This document shows positions 46,180-53,729 of a DNA stretch of 64,000 bases, one piece after another. Below the pieces are notes generated by a model. The model searched no databases. It worked only from the letters and a program-made list of their open reading frames with translations, and was not told the DNA's origin. The stretch is from Nodularia sphaerocarpa UHCC 0038. Its GTDB lineage: Bacteria > Cyanobacteriota > Cyanobacteriia > Cyanobacteriales > Nostocaceae. The stretch lies in NCBI RefSeq assembly GCF_022376295.1, contig NZ_CP060140.1:4592356-4656355 (forward strand). The letters are read 5' to 3'. Position 1 is the first letter of the stretch. Each line of letters starts with the position of its first letter. Both the position numbers and the translations under genes were made by a program.

Positions 46180-46402
46180 TATCCAATAGCGCCGCAGTTC
46201 ATGCTTGTTAAAAGCCCCTGTACTGTGTAAATGCGGGTTAGTTTGACTGTTGTGAGACAGTCTTGCTTTCTGACCCTGGTAGCTGCCCACCTTGATGCTG
46301 CTGTTCCTAGTGAACAGGAATAAGGTGCGCCCCCAGTAATAGAGGTGCGGGTTTACCGCAGTGGTGGCTACCGAATCACCTCCGACCAAGGAGGAACCCA
46401 CC
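46180..46402 (+). ncRNA. V-K tracrRNA
   Basis: The segment from about ATCCAATAGCGCCGCAGTTC to the anti-repeat GGAACCCACC matches the known Cas12k tracrRNA architecture and much of its sequence. It contains GGGTTAGTTTGACTG with a stem to CAGTCTTGC, CTTTCTGACCCTGGTAGCTG, GATGCTGCTG, GGTGCGCCCCCAG and GTGGCTACCGAATCACCTCC. The length of about 220 nt is as expected. AACCCACC (46,395-46,402) pairs with repeat 3' ends. It begins 37 bases after cas12k, so it may come from its own promoter. Exact ends are estimated. Confidence 0.88.
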
Positions 46403-46605
46403 TTAATTATTTATTTTTGGCAAACCACAAGCGAGGTCAATTTCCCTGGGGGGTCTGCCAAAAGTCCAAATCCCTTACCTAGTCTGTATTTCAGTTATTT
46501 AGATGCTTCGGTAATGTTCCCTTGAGAGGGAATTTTAGAGCAGAATTAGACACCTTTGCCAAAATCGCCTTTGCAAGTGTCTTTAGATAAGGGTTTGGTC
46601 GGGCG

Positions 46606-46717
46606 GTTTCAACACCCCTCCCGGAGTGAGGCGGGTTGAAACATGAGTATTTTGAATAGATTGATTGTGGTGAAATAGGTTTCAACACCCCTCCCGGAGC
46701 AGTGGGACGGGTTCAAC
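46606..46717 (+). CRISPR. Minimal CRISPR array (two repeats, one spacer)
   Basis: Repeat 1 (46,606-46,642) is 37 bases, GTTTCAACACCCCTCCCGGA followed by GTGAGGCGGGTTGAAAC. Spacer 1 is 36 bases (46,643-46,678, starting ATGAGTATTTTGAATAGATT). Repeat 2 (46,679-46,717) keeps the first 20 bases but has a diverged 3' half (GCAGTGGGACGGGTTCAAC), as for a terminal repeat. The repeat resembles other V-K repeats (GTTTCAAC...GGGTTGAAAG). I found no match of the spacer within this window. Confidence 0.9.
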
Positions 46718-46739
46718 AAAAACAATAAATTTATATTTA

Positions 46740-47744
46740 ACGCCTTATGTGAGATGGGGTAGCAAAAAAGAAGGGGAAACCACAAGATAAAGGTAACGAC
46801 ACCAAAGCTTGAGGTCTCCTAATGAATATGGTAGACGGTTCGACCCTATTGACGACAATTTTTGTGCTAATAGATGACTGGTATCAACAAAAAGGCTATC
46901 GTTACGTACCGTTATTGCCAGGGCCATCACCAAAATTTACGGATAGTGAGGTGTTAACACTGTTGGTAGCAATGGATTTTTTCCCATACCCAGGAGAACA
47001 GCAGTTTTTAGGGTTCGTGAGGGCAAATTATTTGAGTTTGTTTCCAAAATTGTTAGACCAAAGCCAGTTCAACCGCAGAGCCAGACGATTAGAGGGAATG
47101 CTGGAAGAATTAAGACGTTTCTGGCTTCGAGACTTGGGGGCAATCTTTGAACGCACCTTGCTGTTAGATACCAAACCAATACCTGTCGTTGGCTACAAAC
47201 GTGACAAAAGCCAAAGTGAATTTACAGGCAGTGCTGATTATGGCTGGTGTGCCAGTCGCAAAATGAATTACTTTGGCTACAAGTTAGTTCTGGTCAGCAC
47301 TCTGAATGGTATTCCCTTGGTTTATTCTTTAGTGCCAGCCAGTACAGATGAACGTTTAGCGGCAGAATCGGTTTTAGATTCCATTCGTGGCTGCCGCATC
47401 CTTGCAGATAAAGGATTTATCGGTGGTGAATGGCAAAGCGATATTGCCAAAACTACGGGTAATCAAATTTTTACTCCAAAACGAGCTAATCAGCTTCAAC
47501 AACAGCCAAAAGCTTTTGAGGGTTTGCTTAATCGCCTGCGCGAGCGCGTGGAAGGGGTATTTCACGAAGTGCAAAATACCGGACGTAATTTGGAGCGTCT
47601 ACTGAGGAAGAAAGTTGATGGTATCTGCGTCCATGTTGCTGCTAAAATCACCAGTCATACTCTACGTATTTTTCTGCGTCTTCGTTTTGGTATTGACGTT
47701 CTTACTTTTGAACAGCATCCTCTGCCTTAATTCACATAAGGCGT
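46740..47744. mobile_element. IS982-type insertion sequence, about 1,005 bp
   Basis: Inverted ends ACGCCTTATGTGA (46,740-46,752) and its complement (47,732-47,744) enclose one transposase gene. TATTTAA flanks both outer junctions (46,734-46,740 and 47,744-47,750). Whether the terminal A belongs to the IS or to the duplication is ambiguous, so the target duplication is 5 to 7 bp. It lies between the array's last repeat and the delocalised repeat-guide. Confidence 0.85.
46822..47730 (+). CDS. IS982-family transposase
   Basis: The 302-residue DDE transposase has LPGPSPKFTDSEVLTLLVAM at the N-terminus, RTLLLDTKPIPVVGYKRDKS (first Asp), GCRILADKGFIGGEWQ (second Asp) and LRERVEGVFHEVQ (Glu). The spacing and the T-D-S-E-V opening suit IS982 proteins. 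It reads in the same direction as cas12k. The start ATG 46822 is 82 bases inside the left IS end. No disruption is visible, so it may be functional. Confidence 0.82.
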   Translation: MNMVDGSTLLTTIFVLIDDWYQQKGYRYVPLLPGPSPKFTDSEVLTLLVAMDFFPYPGEQQFLGFVRANYLSLFPKLLDQSQFNRRARRLEGMLEELRRFWLRDLGAIFERTLLLDTKPIPVVGYKRDKSQSEFTGSADYGWCASRKMNYFGYKLVLVSTLNGIPLVYSLVPASTDERLAAESVLDSIRGCRILADKGFIGGEWQSDIAKTTGNQIFTPKRANQLQQQPKAFEGLLNRLRERVEGVFHEVQNTGRNLERLLRKKVDGICVHVAAKITSHTLRIFLRLRFGIDVLTFEQHPLP

Positions 47745-47757
47745 ATTTAATAAAAAA

Positions 47758-47787
47758 GGTGGGTTGAAAGGCGCACTTCGTTCGGGA
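47758..47787 (+). CRISPR. Delocalised truncated repeat and tRNA-matching homing guide
   Basis: A partial repeat GGTGGGTTGAAAG (47,758-47,770), equal to the 3' end of V-K repeats, is followed by GCGCACTTCGTTCGGGA (47,771-47,787). These 17 bases are identical to the adjacent tRNA-Pro gene on its coding strand (47,995-48,011 reversed), directly after GTA, a GTN PAM. This is the known homing device of V-K CASTs: a short crRNA outside the array pointing to a tRNA gene. The IS982 copy now separates it from the main array. Confidence 0.92.
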
Positions 47788-47872
47788 TTACCCTGAAATG
47801 AAGCAATAGCAATAAATAAAACAGAAGCTATGATTGTAATAGCTTCTAATGCCAATAAGTGGTGATAACTAG

Positions 47873-47951
47873 GTAATTTGGCAAAGTAGACATTAATTTG
47901 GCAAAGTGGACATTAATTTGTCAACGCGGTCAAATAATTTGGCAAACGACA
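47873..47951 (-). repeat. CAST right end with TnsB-binding repeats
   Basis: Copies of the TnsB motif, here reading GACATTAATTTG[GT]CAA, lie at 47,887-47,904 and 47,908-47,924, with a partial one at 47,873-47,886. The terminal inverted sequence ends ACGACA at 47,951. The clustered spacing contrasts with the spread-out left end, as in Tn7. Confidence 0.85.
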
Positions 47952-47960
47952 AGCAAAAAT

Positions 47961-48033
47961 CGGGATGACTGGATTCGAACCAGCGGCCCCTTCGTCCCGA
48001 ACGAAGTGCGCTACCAAGCTGCGCCACATCCCG
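47961..48033 (-). tRNA. tRNA-Pro (CGG)
   Basis: The - strand gives a 73-nt cloverleaf with acceptor CGGGATG/CATCCCG, D-loop GCGCAGCTTGGTAGCGC, anticodon stem CTTCG/CGAAG with loop TTCGGGA (anticodon CGG) and T-arm GCTGGTTCGAATCCAGT. CCA is not encoded. Its interior holds the protospacer of the CAST homing guide. The CAST right end lies 9 bases past its 3' end, so the tRNA itself is intact. Confidence 0.95.
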
Positions 48034-48144
48034 CCACAGTAAGCACCACTATATCATATCATAAGAATAATATATATAAGAAATATATTCACTCACAGCT
48101 TTGCTTGCTACGATGAGATTTGTATAACTTCATAAGAGTAGATT

Positions 48145-49047
48145 GTGACTGTTAAACCAGACTGGTTGCGAGTAAAAGCGCCTCAGTGGGAGCGCGTTGG
48201 TAACGTCAAAGAAATTTTGCGGGATTTAGCACTCAATACAGTTTGCGAGGAAGCGTCCTGTCCCAATATTGGTGAGTGCTTTCAAGCCGGGACTGCTACA
48301 TTTTTGATTATGGGGCCTGCTTGTACCCGTGCTTGTCCTTACTGTGATATTGATTTTGAGAAAAAACCCCAACCCCTAGATTCCACAGAACCAGCACGAT
48401 TGGCTGAGGCTGTGCGCCGGATGAAACTCAATCATGTGGTGATTACTTCTGTCAACCGTGATGATTTACCCGATGGTGGTGCTTCTCAGTTTGTGCGGTG
48501 TATTACAGCCGTGCGTAGTGTCTCGCCTCAAACTACAATTGAGGTGCTAATTCCTGATTTGTGCGGTAATTGGAATGCTTTGGAGATAATTTTACAAGCT
48601 GCGCCAGAGGTTCTTAACCACAATACAGAAACAATTGAGCGCTTATATCGCCGGGTGCGTCCCCAAGGAAACTACGATCGCACTTTGGAATTACTCAAGC
48701 GATCGCGCCAAATAGCCCCTTGGGTATACACTAAATCAGGTATCATGGTCGGGCTAGGTGAAACTGATGCCGAAATTCGCCAAGTTATGCAAGACTTACG
48801 CTCTGTAGATTGTGATATTTTGACAATTGGGCAGTACCTCCAACCCAGTCAAAAACACTTGCAGGTTAATGATTTTATTACCCCAGAACAATTTGCAGCT
48901 TGGCAGGTATTCGGTGAAGAAATCGGATTTTTACAAGTTGTTTCTTCACCCTTGACAAGAAGCTCATATCATGCAGAGCGAGTCAGGGAATTAATGCAAC
49001 GCTACCCCCGTCAGGTAGAGACGCGATTCATTGCGTCTGAGATTTAA
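48145..49047 (+). CDS. lipA: Lipoyl synthase
   Basis: LipA is a radical SAM enzyme that inserts two sulfurs into protein-bound octanoyl groups. The 300-residue protein has the auxiliary cluster cysteines C34, C39 and C45 ([12 protein letters not shown]) and the radical SAM CxxxCxxC (Cys60, 64, 67 in [10 protein letters not shown]). Other marks are [24 protein letters not shown] and the C-terminal [12 protein letters not shown], whose RSSY serine completes the auxiliary cluster. The start is GTG 48145. It is 4 bases before the gpsA frame. Confidence 0.95.
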   Translation: MTVKPDWLRVKAPQWERVGNVKEILRDLALNTVCEEASCPNIGECFQAGTATFLIMGPACTRACPYCDIDFEKKPQPLDSTEPARLAEAVRRMKLNHVVITSVNRDDLPDGGASQFVRCITAVRSVSPQTTIEVLIPDLCGNWNALEIILQAAPEVLNHNTETIERLYRRVRPQGNYDRTLELLKRSRQIAPWVYTKSGIMVGLGETDAEIRQVMQDLRSVDCDILTIGQYLQPSQKHLQVNDFITPEQFAAWQVFGEEIGFLQVVSSPLTRSSYHAERVRELMQRYPRQVETRFIASEI

Positions 49048-49063
49048 GTAATTGGGAATGGTA

Positions 49064-49996
49064 ATGATAGCGGTGCAAAAAACTACCATAGCGATTCTGG
49101 GTGGAGGTGCGTGGGGTCTAGCTTTAGCAGATTTGGCGAGTGCAAACGGCCATATAGTGCGTGTGTGGTCACGGCGGGGGTCAACAAATCTGGAAGCAGT
49201 TCTACAAGATGCCCAAATCATCTTGTCGGCGATCGCCATGAAAGGGGTGAGTGATGTCGTCTCTCAAGTCAAATCCTTCCCCCTTTCTCCGAACACAATT
49301 TTTGTCACAGCCACAAAAGGCCTAGATCCTCAAACGACCTGTACACCCTCGCAAATTTGGCAAACAGCATTTCCCCATCATCCAGTAGTTGTTTTATCTG
49401 GGCCAAATTTATCGAAAGAAATTCAACAATCTTTACCAGCTGCAACTGTAGCAGCCAGCAATGACACGGCTGCGGCTGAACTTGTGCAACTGGTATTTTC
49501 CTCTCCTCGTTTTCGGGTATATACCAATGCTGATCCTCTAGGGGTGGAACTAGGGGGGACATTAAAAAATATCATGGCGATCGCATCTGGTGTATGTGAT
49601 GGCTTACATCTGGGAACCAACGCCAAAGCCGCTTTAGTCACCCGTGGACTCACCGAAATGGTTCGTATTGGCAAGAGTTGGGGTGCAAAGACGGAAACAT
49701 TTTATGGTTTATCCGGTCTTGGAGATTTGTTAGCAACTTGCAACAGTCCTCTGAGTCGCAATTACCAAGTTGGTTATCAGATGGCTCTTGGTCAAACACT
49801 TACAGAAATTCTGGCAAATTTACCAGGAACGGCTGAAGGTGTCAACACTTGCCAAGTCTTAGTGCAACGAGCCAAGCAGCATAATATTGCTATCCCCATT
49901 ACTGAGCAAGTTTATCGCTTACTGGAAGGTGAAGTCACAACCCGACAAGCACTCGACGAACTGATGTTACGAGATATCAAGCCAGAGTACAACTAA
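49064..49996 (+). CDS. gpsA: Glycerol-3-phosphate dehydrogenase [NAD(P)+]
   Basis: GpsA reduces dihydroxyacetone phosphate to sn-glycerol 3-phosphate for membrane lipid synthesis. The N-terminal dinucleotide fold shows TIAILGGGAWGLALADLASA, followed by RVWSRRG. Further landmarks are VLSGPNLSKEIQQSLPAA and the catalytic-domain GVELGGTLKNIMAIASGVCD and GLSGLGDLLATCNSPLSRNY. The frame opens at 49052. ATG 49058 or 49064 give the best starts after GGGA. It follows lipA by a few bases and is probably co-transcribed. Confidence 0.95.
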   Translation: MIAVQKTTIAILGGGAWGLALADLASANGHIVRVWSRRGSTNLEAVLQDAQIILSAIAMKGVSDVVSQVKSFPLSPNTIFVTATKGLDPQTTCTPSQIWQTAFPHHPVVVLSGPNLSKEIQQSLPAATVAASNDTAAAELVQLVFSSPRFRVYTNADPLGVELGGTLKNIMAIASGVCDGLHLGTNAKAALVTRGLTEMVRIGKSWGAKTETFYGLSGLGDLLATCNSPLSRNYQVGYQMALGQTLTEILANLPGTAEGVNTCQVLVQRAKQHNIAIPITEQVYRLLEGEVTTRQALDELMLRDIKPEYN

Positions 49997-50472
49997 ACTA
50001 TTAAACGTTAGTGGGAGTAATTTAATGTCGCTTTCTGCGTGTACACTAACTGATATATGATAACCTGTTACCTGTAGTTATTCCTGAATAATCCCTAGAA
50101 AAAAAATAATAAATCGTCAGGATATTACTTTCACCCCATGTAGATATGACTATGCCAATGATAAACATGAATTTTACTGACCAATGTTTATACCAGTTAC
50201 CAACGCGACCATAAATATTTATCCACGTTGAAATACTAACTAGGTACTGTGTCATCTAAAGCCTAGATATAGATTTGAATAGCTATTGGTTCAATTCAGA
50301 CGCTCAACCGATACAGTTCGGTATTAGTGTGGGAAGATTTCAGTATGTTTTCTTAAAGAATAATTACTGAAAACCTCAACCGTGTTAGTTCATCTTGAAT
50401 CACGGGAACAATAGCAACAGTTAATTAGCTGACCGTAATCTATTGTTACCTGGAGCCATTGAGACGATCCTT
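49997..50472. other. Intergenic region upstream of sigC
   Basis: About 475 bases without a convincing gene lie between gpsA and sigC. It presumably holds the sigC promoter and 5' leader. I see no HIP1 cluster, long palindrome or riboswitch-like sequence. An A-run (AGAAAAAAAATAA, about 50,096) is the only notable feature. Confidence 0.5.
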
Positions 50473-51723
50473 ATGCCAGCAACATCTTTTTACGCAGATG
50501 CGGCCTCCAATACCAAAAAGTCGCGCCAGGCAATGGAAGAAGAACTCATTATTGATGATGGTGAGTTGTCAGCAGATGAGATCCACGAATTGGAAGTAGC
50601 TGCTGTTGATCCTGCTAACTTTGCTGCGAACAATAACCGTCGTAGTACAGACTTAGTACGTCTATATCTTCAGGAAATTGGGCGAGTTCGGCTTCTAGGG
50701 CGCGATGAAGAAGTTTCCGAAGCACAAAAAGTCCAACGCTATTTGCGGATGCGGACTGTACTTGCCGATGCTGCAAAGCAAGGGGATGAAGTCATTGAAC
50801 CATTTCTCAACTTAGTTCAGGTTCAGGAGCGTCTGACATCTGAACTGGGACATCGCCCTTCTTTGGAAAGGTGGGCTACCACTGCTGGGATAGAACTGGC
50901 GGATCTCAAACCTACTTTAGCAAATGGCAAGCGTCGCTGGGCAGAAATTGCTAAATTAACAGTCGCAGAACTGGAGCAAGTGCAGTCCCAAGGACTTCAG
51001 GCCAAAGAACACATGATCAAGGCCAATTTGCGCTTGGTTGTGTCCGTTGCCAAAAAGTATCAAAATCGCGGCTTGGAATTATTAGATTTAGTTCAAGAAG
51101 GAACTTTAGGCTTAGAACGAGCCGTCGAAAAATTTGACCCAACCAAGGGATATCGCTTTAGTACTTACGCTTATTGGTGGATTCGTCAAGGAATTACGCG
51201 AGCGATCGCTACTTCTAGTCGGACAATTCGCTTACCTGTTCATATTACAGAAAAGCTGAATAAAATTAAAAAAGCTCAACGCAAAATTGCTCAAGAAAAA
51301 GGACGCACTCCCACCTTAGAAGATTTAGCAGTTGAGTTAGAAATGACACCAGCCGCAGTCCGGGAAGTGTTGCTCAGAGTCCCCCGTTCTGTTTCTTTGG
51401 AGACAAAAGTAGGTAAAGATAAGGACACTGAATTAGGGGAATTACTGGAAACAGACTGTGTAACCCCTGAAGAAATGTTAATGCGAGAATCTTTACAAAA
51501 AGACTTGCATAGCCTGTTGGCAGATTTAACCAGCCGTGAACGTGATGTCATTCTCATGCGCTTTGGTTTGTCCGATGGTCATCCTTACTCCTTAGCCGAA
51601 ATTGGCCGCGCTCTTGATTTGTCCAGAGAACGAGTTCGTCAAATCGAATCCAAAGCCTTGCAAAAGCTCCGCCAACCCAAACGACGCAACCTGATCCGCG
51701 ATTATTTGGAATCTTTAAGTTAG
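50473..51723 (+). CDS. sigC: Group 2 sigma-70 factor, SigC-like
   Basis: This is a primary-type sigma factor lacking the long region 1.1 of SigA. ATG 50473 (MPATSFYADAASNTKKSRQA) gives 416 residues, the size I recall for Anabaena SigC. Region 1.2 is DLVRLYLQEIGRVRLLGRDE, region 2.3-2.4 YRFSTYAYWWIRQGITRAIA, region 3 EKLNKIKKAQRKIAQEKGRT and region 4.2 LAEIGRALDLSRERVRQIES. It lies 260 bases upstream of furA on the same strand, as in Anabaena, where sigC and furA are adjacent. That position supports SigC over other group 2 factors. Confidence 0.85.
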   Translation: MPATSFYADAASNTKKSRQAMEEELIIDDGELSADEIHELEVAAVDPANFAANNNRRSTDLVRLYLQEIGRVRLLGRDEEVSEAQKVQRYLRMRTVLADAAKQGDEVIEPFLNLVQVQERLTSELGHRPSLERWATTAGIELADLKPTLANGKRRWAEIAKLTVAELEQVQSQGLQAKEHMIKANLRLVVSVAKKYQNRGLELLDLVQEGTLGLERAVEKFDPTKGYRFSTYAYWWIRQGITRAIATSSRTIRLPVHITEKLNKIKKAQRKIAQEKGRTPTLEDLAVELEMTPAAVREVLLRVPRSVSLETKVGKDKDTELGELLETDCVTPEEMLMRESLQKDLHSLLADLTSRERDVILMRFGLSDGHPYSLAEIGRALDLSRERVRQIESKALQKLRQPKRRNLIRDYLESLS

Positions 51724-51919
51724 TCATGAGTCGGTTGTTATTGATTCTTGGCGCTCTCAACACAGGCTGAATATCTAAGAGGTTCAACTGGATCTCTTAG
51801 ATATCCGACTGTGGACTGAGTATTTCCAGGATCTGAGGTTTGGTTTATGGAGTCAACCTAGTTGAGATTTCAGCATTTTGCCGAATTATTTAATAAATGT
51901 TCGCAATAAGATATGATTG

Positions 51920-51949
51920 TTGCAAATTGCCCCGAAAATTTGTTATATT
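51920..51949 (+). promoter_or_regulatory. Probable furA promoter
   Basis: A -35-like TTGCAA (51,920-51,925) and a -10 TATATT (51,944-51,949) are separated by 18 bases and end 33 bases before the furA ATG. The surrounding A/T-rich stretch is suited to Fur binding, in line with known FurA autoregulation. Predicted by eye only. Confidence 0.45.
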
Positions 51950-51982
51950 CTCAATTAATAGGCTTTGTTGAGAAAAATTAGT

Positions 51983-52438
51983 ATGACTGTTTACACATCT
52001 ACTTCGCTCAAGGCAGAACTGAATGATCGAGGCTGGCGTTTAACTCCCCAGCGCGAAACAATTCTACACATTTTTCAAGAACTTCCGCAAGGAGAACATC
52101 TGAGTGCTGAGGATCTTTATCATCGACTAGAAAGTGATGGGGAAGGCATTAGTCTTTCCACTATCTATCGGACGTTGAAATTGATGGCACGCATGGGGAT
52201 TTTGCGGGAGTTAGAACTGGGAGAGGGACATAAGCATTACGAAATCAACCAGCCCTACCCGCATCATCACCACCATTTAATTTGTGTAAAATGCAACGCG
52301 ACTATTGAGTTTAAAAACGACTCGATTTTAAAAATCGGTGCAAAAACTGCTCAAAAAGAAGGGTTTCACCTGCTGGACTGTCAAATGACAATCCACGCAG
52401 TCTGTCCTAAATGTCAACGGGCGCTCATGCCTTTGTAG
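51983..52438 (+). CDS. furA: Ferric uptake regulator FurA
   Basis: FurA is the iron- and haem-responsive transcriptional regulator of cyanobacteria. ATG 51983 (MTVYTSTSLKAELNDRGWRL) gives 151 residues, the length of Anabaena FurA, to which it is almost identical from memory. It shows the DNA-binding helix EGISLSTIYRTLKLMARMGI, the metal-binding PYPHHHHHLICVKC and the second CPKC. Cys-Pro redox motifs are present. It is downstream of sigC and converges with a peptidoglycan-binding gene, the arrangement in which an antisense alpha-furA RNA was described. Confidence 0.94.
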   Translation: MTVYTSTSLKAELNDRGWRLTPQRETILHIFQELPQGEHLSAEDLYHRLESDGEGISLSTIYRTLKLMARMGILRELELGEGHKHYEINQPYPHHHHHLICVKCNATIEFKNDSILKIGAKTAQKEGFHLLDCQMTIHAVCPKCQRALMPL

Positions 52439-52499
52439 CCACTGGATGAGGTAAGTAACCAGTTGAAAAATCATCTGATGTCAGCATTGAAGGCGGATG

Positions 52500-53711
52500 C
52501 TAAAAGCGTCCGCCTCTGATATCACTGAGACTGATGCCATAAAATTCTTGGGCTTTCTTAATGGCTCTTTTGGTATCATCTGCCATTACACCGTTGAGAT
52601 TTCCTTGATAGAAACCTTTGTCTTGTAGTCGCCTTTGAATTTCCAAGATACTAAATTCACTCTGGGAACCAGTCTTAATTAAGCTATATAGTTTAGCTCT
52701 CGTGGTGGGACCGGCGATCCCACTGGCGGCTAAGTAATTAGCTGCTTGAAACCGAGTTACCGCATCCGCAGTCTGGGAACCAAAGTATCCATCTGGTGTT
52801 CCATTTAGATATCCAGCTTGGATCAAATGTTGTTGCAGAAGTCTGACTGCTTCACCGCGATTTCCTCTACTGAGATTGTCTGTATTCACTGTCTGTCTTG
52901 GACTGGGAGGGGTTTCTATTCCACCCACACCAACAGGTGGCAATTTGCTCATTGTTGCCGGGCCGACAATGCCATCAGCATCTAATTTATAAGCTTCTTG
53001 AAACCGCTTCACAGCTTCTTCGGTAATGGGGCCAAATTGCCCTGTGGCTTGACTGGAATAGAAACCCGCAACTCGCAGCCGTCGTTGTAAAACTTTGACT
53101 TCTTCGCCTTCATCACCTAACTGTAGCACGTTAGAATTACTGCTTGTAGTTTGAGCTTTGACAGTATTAACTGTTGTATTTGAGATGGGGGTGTTCGGTT
53201 TTGGCGGTTGTGGATTGCTATTACTGATTGTGGCAAATGGTGTACTGGCAGTACTGAGTTGGGGCAATTGTGGATTATTATTACTTTGTCTGGGAGGTTG
53301 GTTACTGGCTTGTTGTGTAGGCCAAGTTTCTAATTTTTGCCTTGTGGTTTCTCCGACAACGCCATCAACTGGTAAACCATAAGCTTCTTGAAAACGCCGT
53401 ACAGCATCTTCTGTGGAGAAATCATAGACTTGAGTTATGGGAGCTTGATAAAAGCCTGCTTTTTGCAATTTTTCTTGGAGATTCCTGACAGAAGGGCCTT
53501 CATCGCCTCGTTCTAGTGCTAAAACGCTGCTGACAGAACTGAGAATAGACAAGGCCAGAGCTAGGGGTAACATTTGCTTCCATGCTCTGCTAGAAAGGCG
53601 TTTCCAGTCAGGTGCAGATGCTTTATTTAATAAAGTACTCAGGGATACTAATTCACTCGATGCGCTGTTTTCATAGGCATCAGCTATATACAAATACGCA
53701 AGGTTGTCCAT
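52500..53711 (-). CDS. Peptidoglycan-binding repeat protein (Alr1690-like)
   Basis: The 403-residue protein contains four peptidoglycan-binding domains, each starting with a form of RGDEGPSVRNLQEKLQKAGF (residues about 70-120, 200-250, 280-330 and a degenerate one at 350-400). They are joined by Asn/Pro/Gln-rich linkers (NQPPRQSNNNPQLPQLS). A hydrophobic stretch, LPLALALSILSSVSSVLALE, at residues about 48-68 anchors or exports it, leaving a short N-terminal cytoplasmic part. In Anabaena the gene at this place (alr1690) gives the read-through antisense alpha-furA transcript, so the same is likely here. Confidence 0.85.
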   Translation of the reverse strand: MDNLAYLYIADAYENSASSELVSLSTLLNKASAPDWKRLSSRAWKQMLPLALALSILSSVSSVLALERGDEGPSVRNLQEKLQKAGFYQAPITQVYDFSTEDAVRRFQEAYGLPVDGVVGETTRQKLETWPTQQASNQPPRQSNNNPQLPQLSTASTPFATISNSNPQPPKPNTPISNTTVNTVKAQTTSSNSNVLQLGDEGEEVKVLQRRLRVAGFYSSQATGQFGPITEEAVKRFQEAYKLDADGIVGPATMSKLPPVGVGGIETPPSPRQTVNTDNLSRGNRGEAVRLLQQHLIQAGYLNGTPDGYFGSQTADAVTRFQAANYLAASGIAGPTTRAKLYSLIKTGSQSEFSILEIQRRLQDKGFYQGNLNGVMADDTKRAIKKAQEFYGISLSDIRGGRF

Positions 53712-53729
53712 ATCTGTTTCCTACACCAA

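Larger units (their letters stand above)
34312..47951. mobile_element. Type V-K CRISPR-associated transposon (Cas12k Tn7-like element)
   Basis: The element runs from a terminal TGTCGTTTGCCAAATTATTT at 34,312 to its reverse complement ending at 47,951. The first 24 bases of the two ends are identical and the next about 20 differ by one indel and two bases. It carries tnsB-tnsC-tniQ at the left, a nuclease-NACHT cargo gene, cvkR, cas12k, tracrRNA, a one-spacer array and a delocalised guide at the right. The right end is 60 bp from a GTA PAM inside tRNA-Pro. The 5 bases outside the ends (TCAGT left, AGCAA right) do not match, so there is no target duplication. Two insertion sequences lie inside it. 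RNA-guided activity is probably lost because tniQ is split. Confidence 0.95.

Noticed and set aside
46108..46401. 97-codon - strand frame over the tracrRNA
   Set aside because: The + strand matches V-K tracrRNA in order and structure, and the frame has no ribosome site or protein features.
46480..46605. Further degenerate CRISPR repeats upstream of repeat 1
   Set aside because: No GTTTCAAC or GGGTTGAA segments occur there apart from the one at 46,606.
52492..52514. Strong intrinsic terminator between furA and the peptidoglycan-binding gene
   Set aside because: GGCGGATGC and GCGTCCGCC form a 9-bp stem, but no T-run follows on either strand and it overlaps the coding end; kept only as a weak hairpin.
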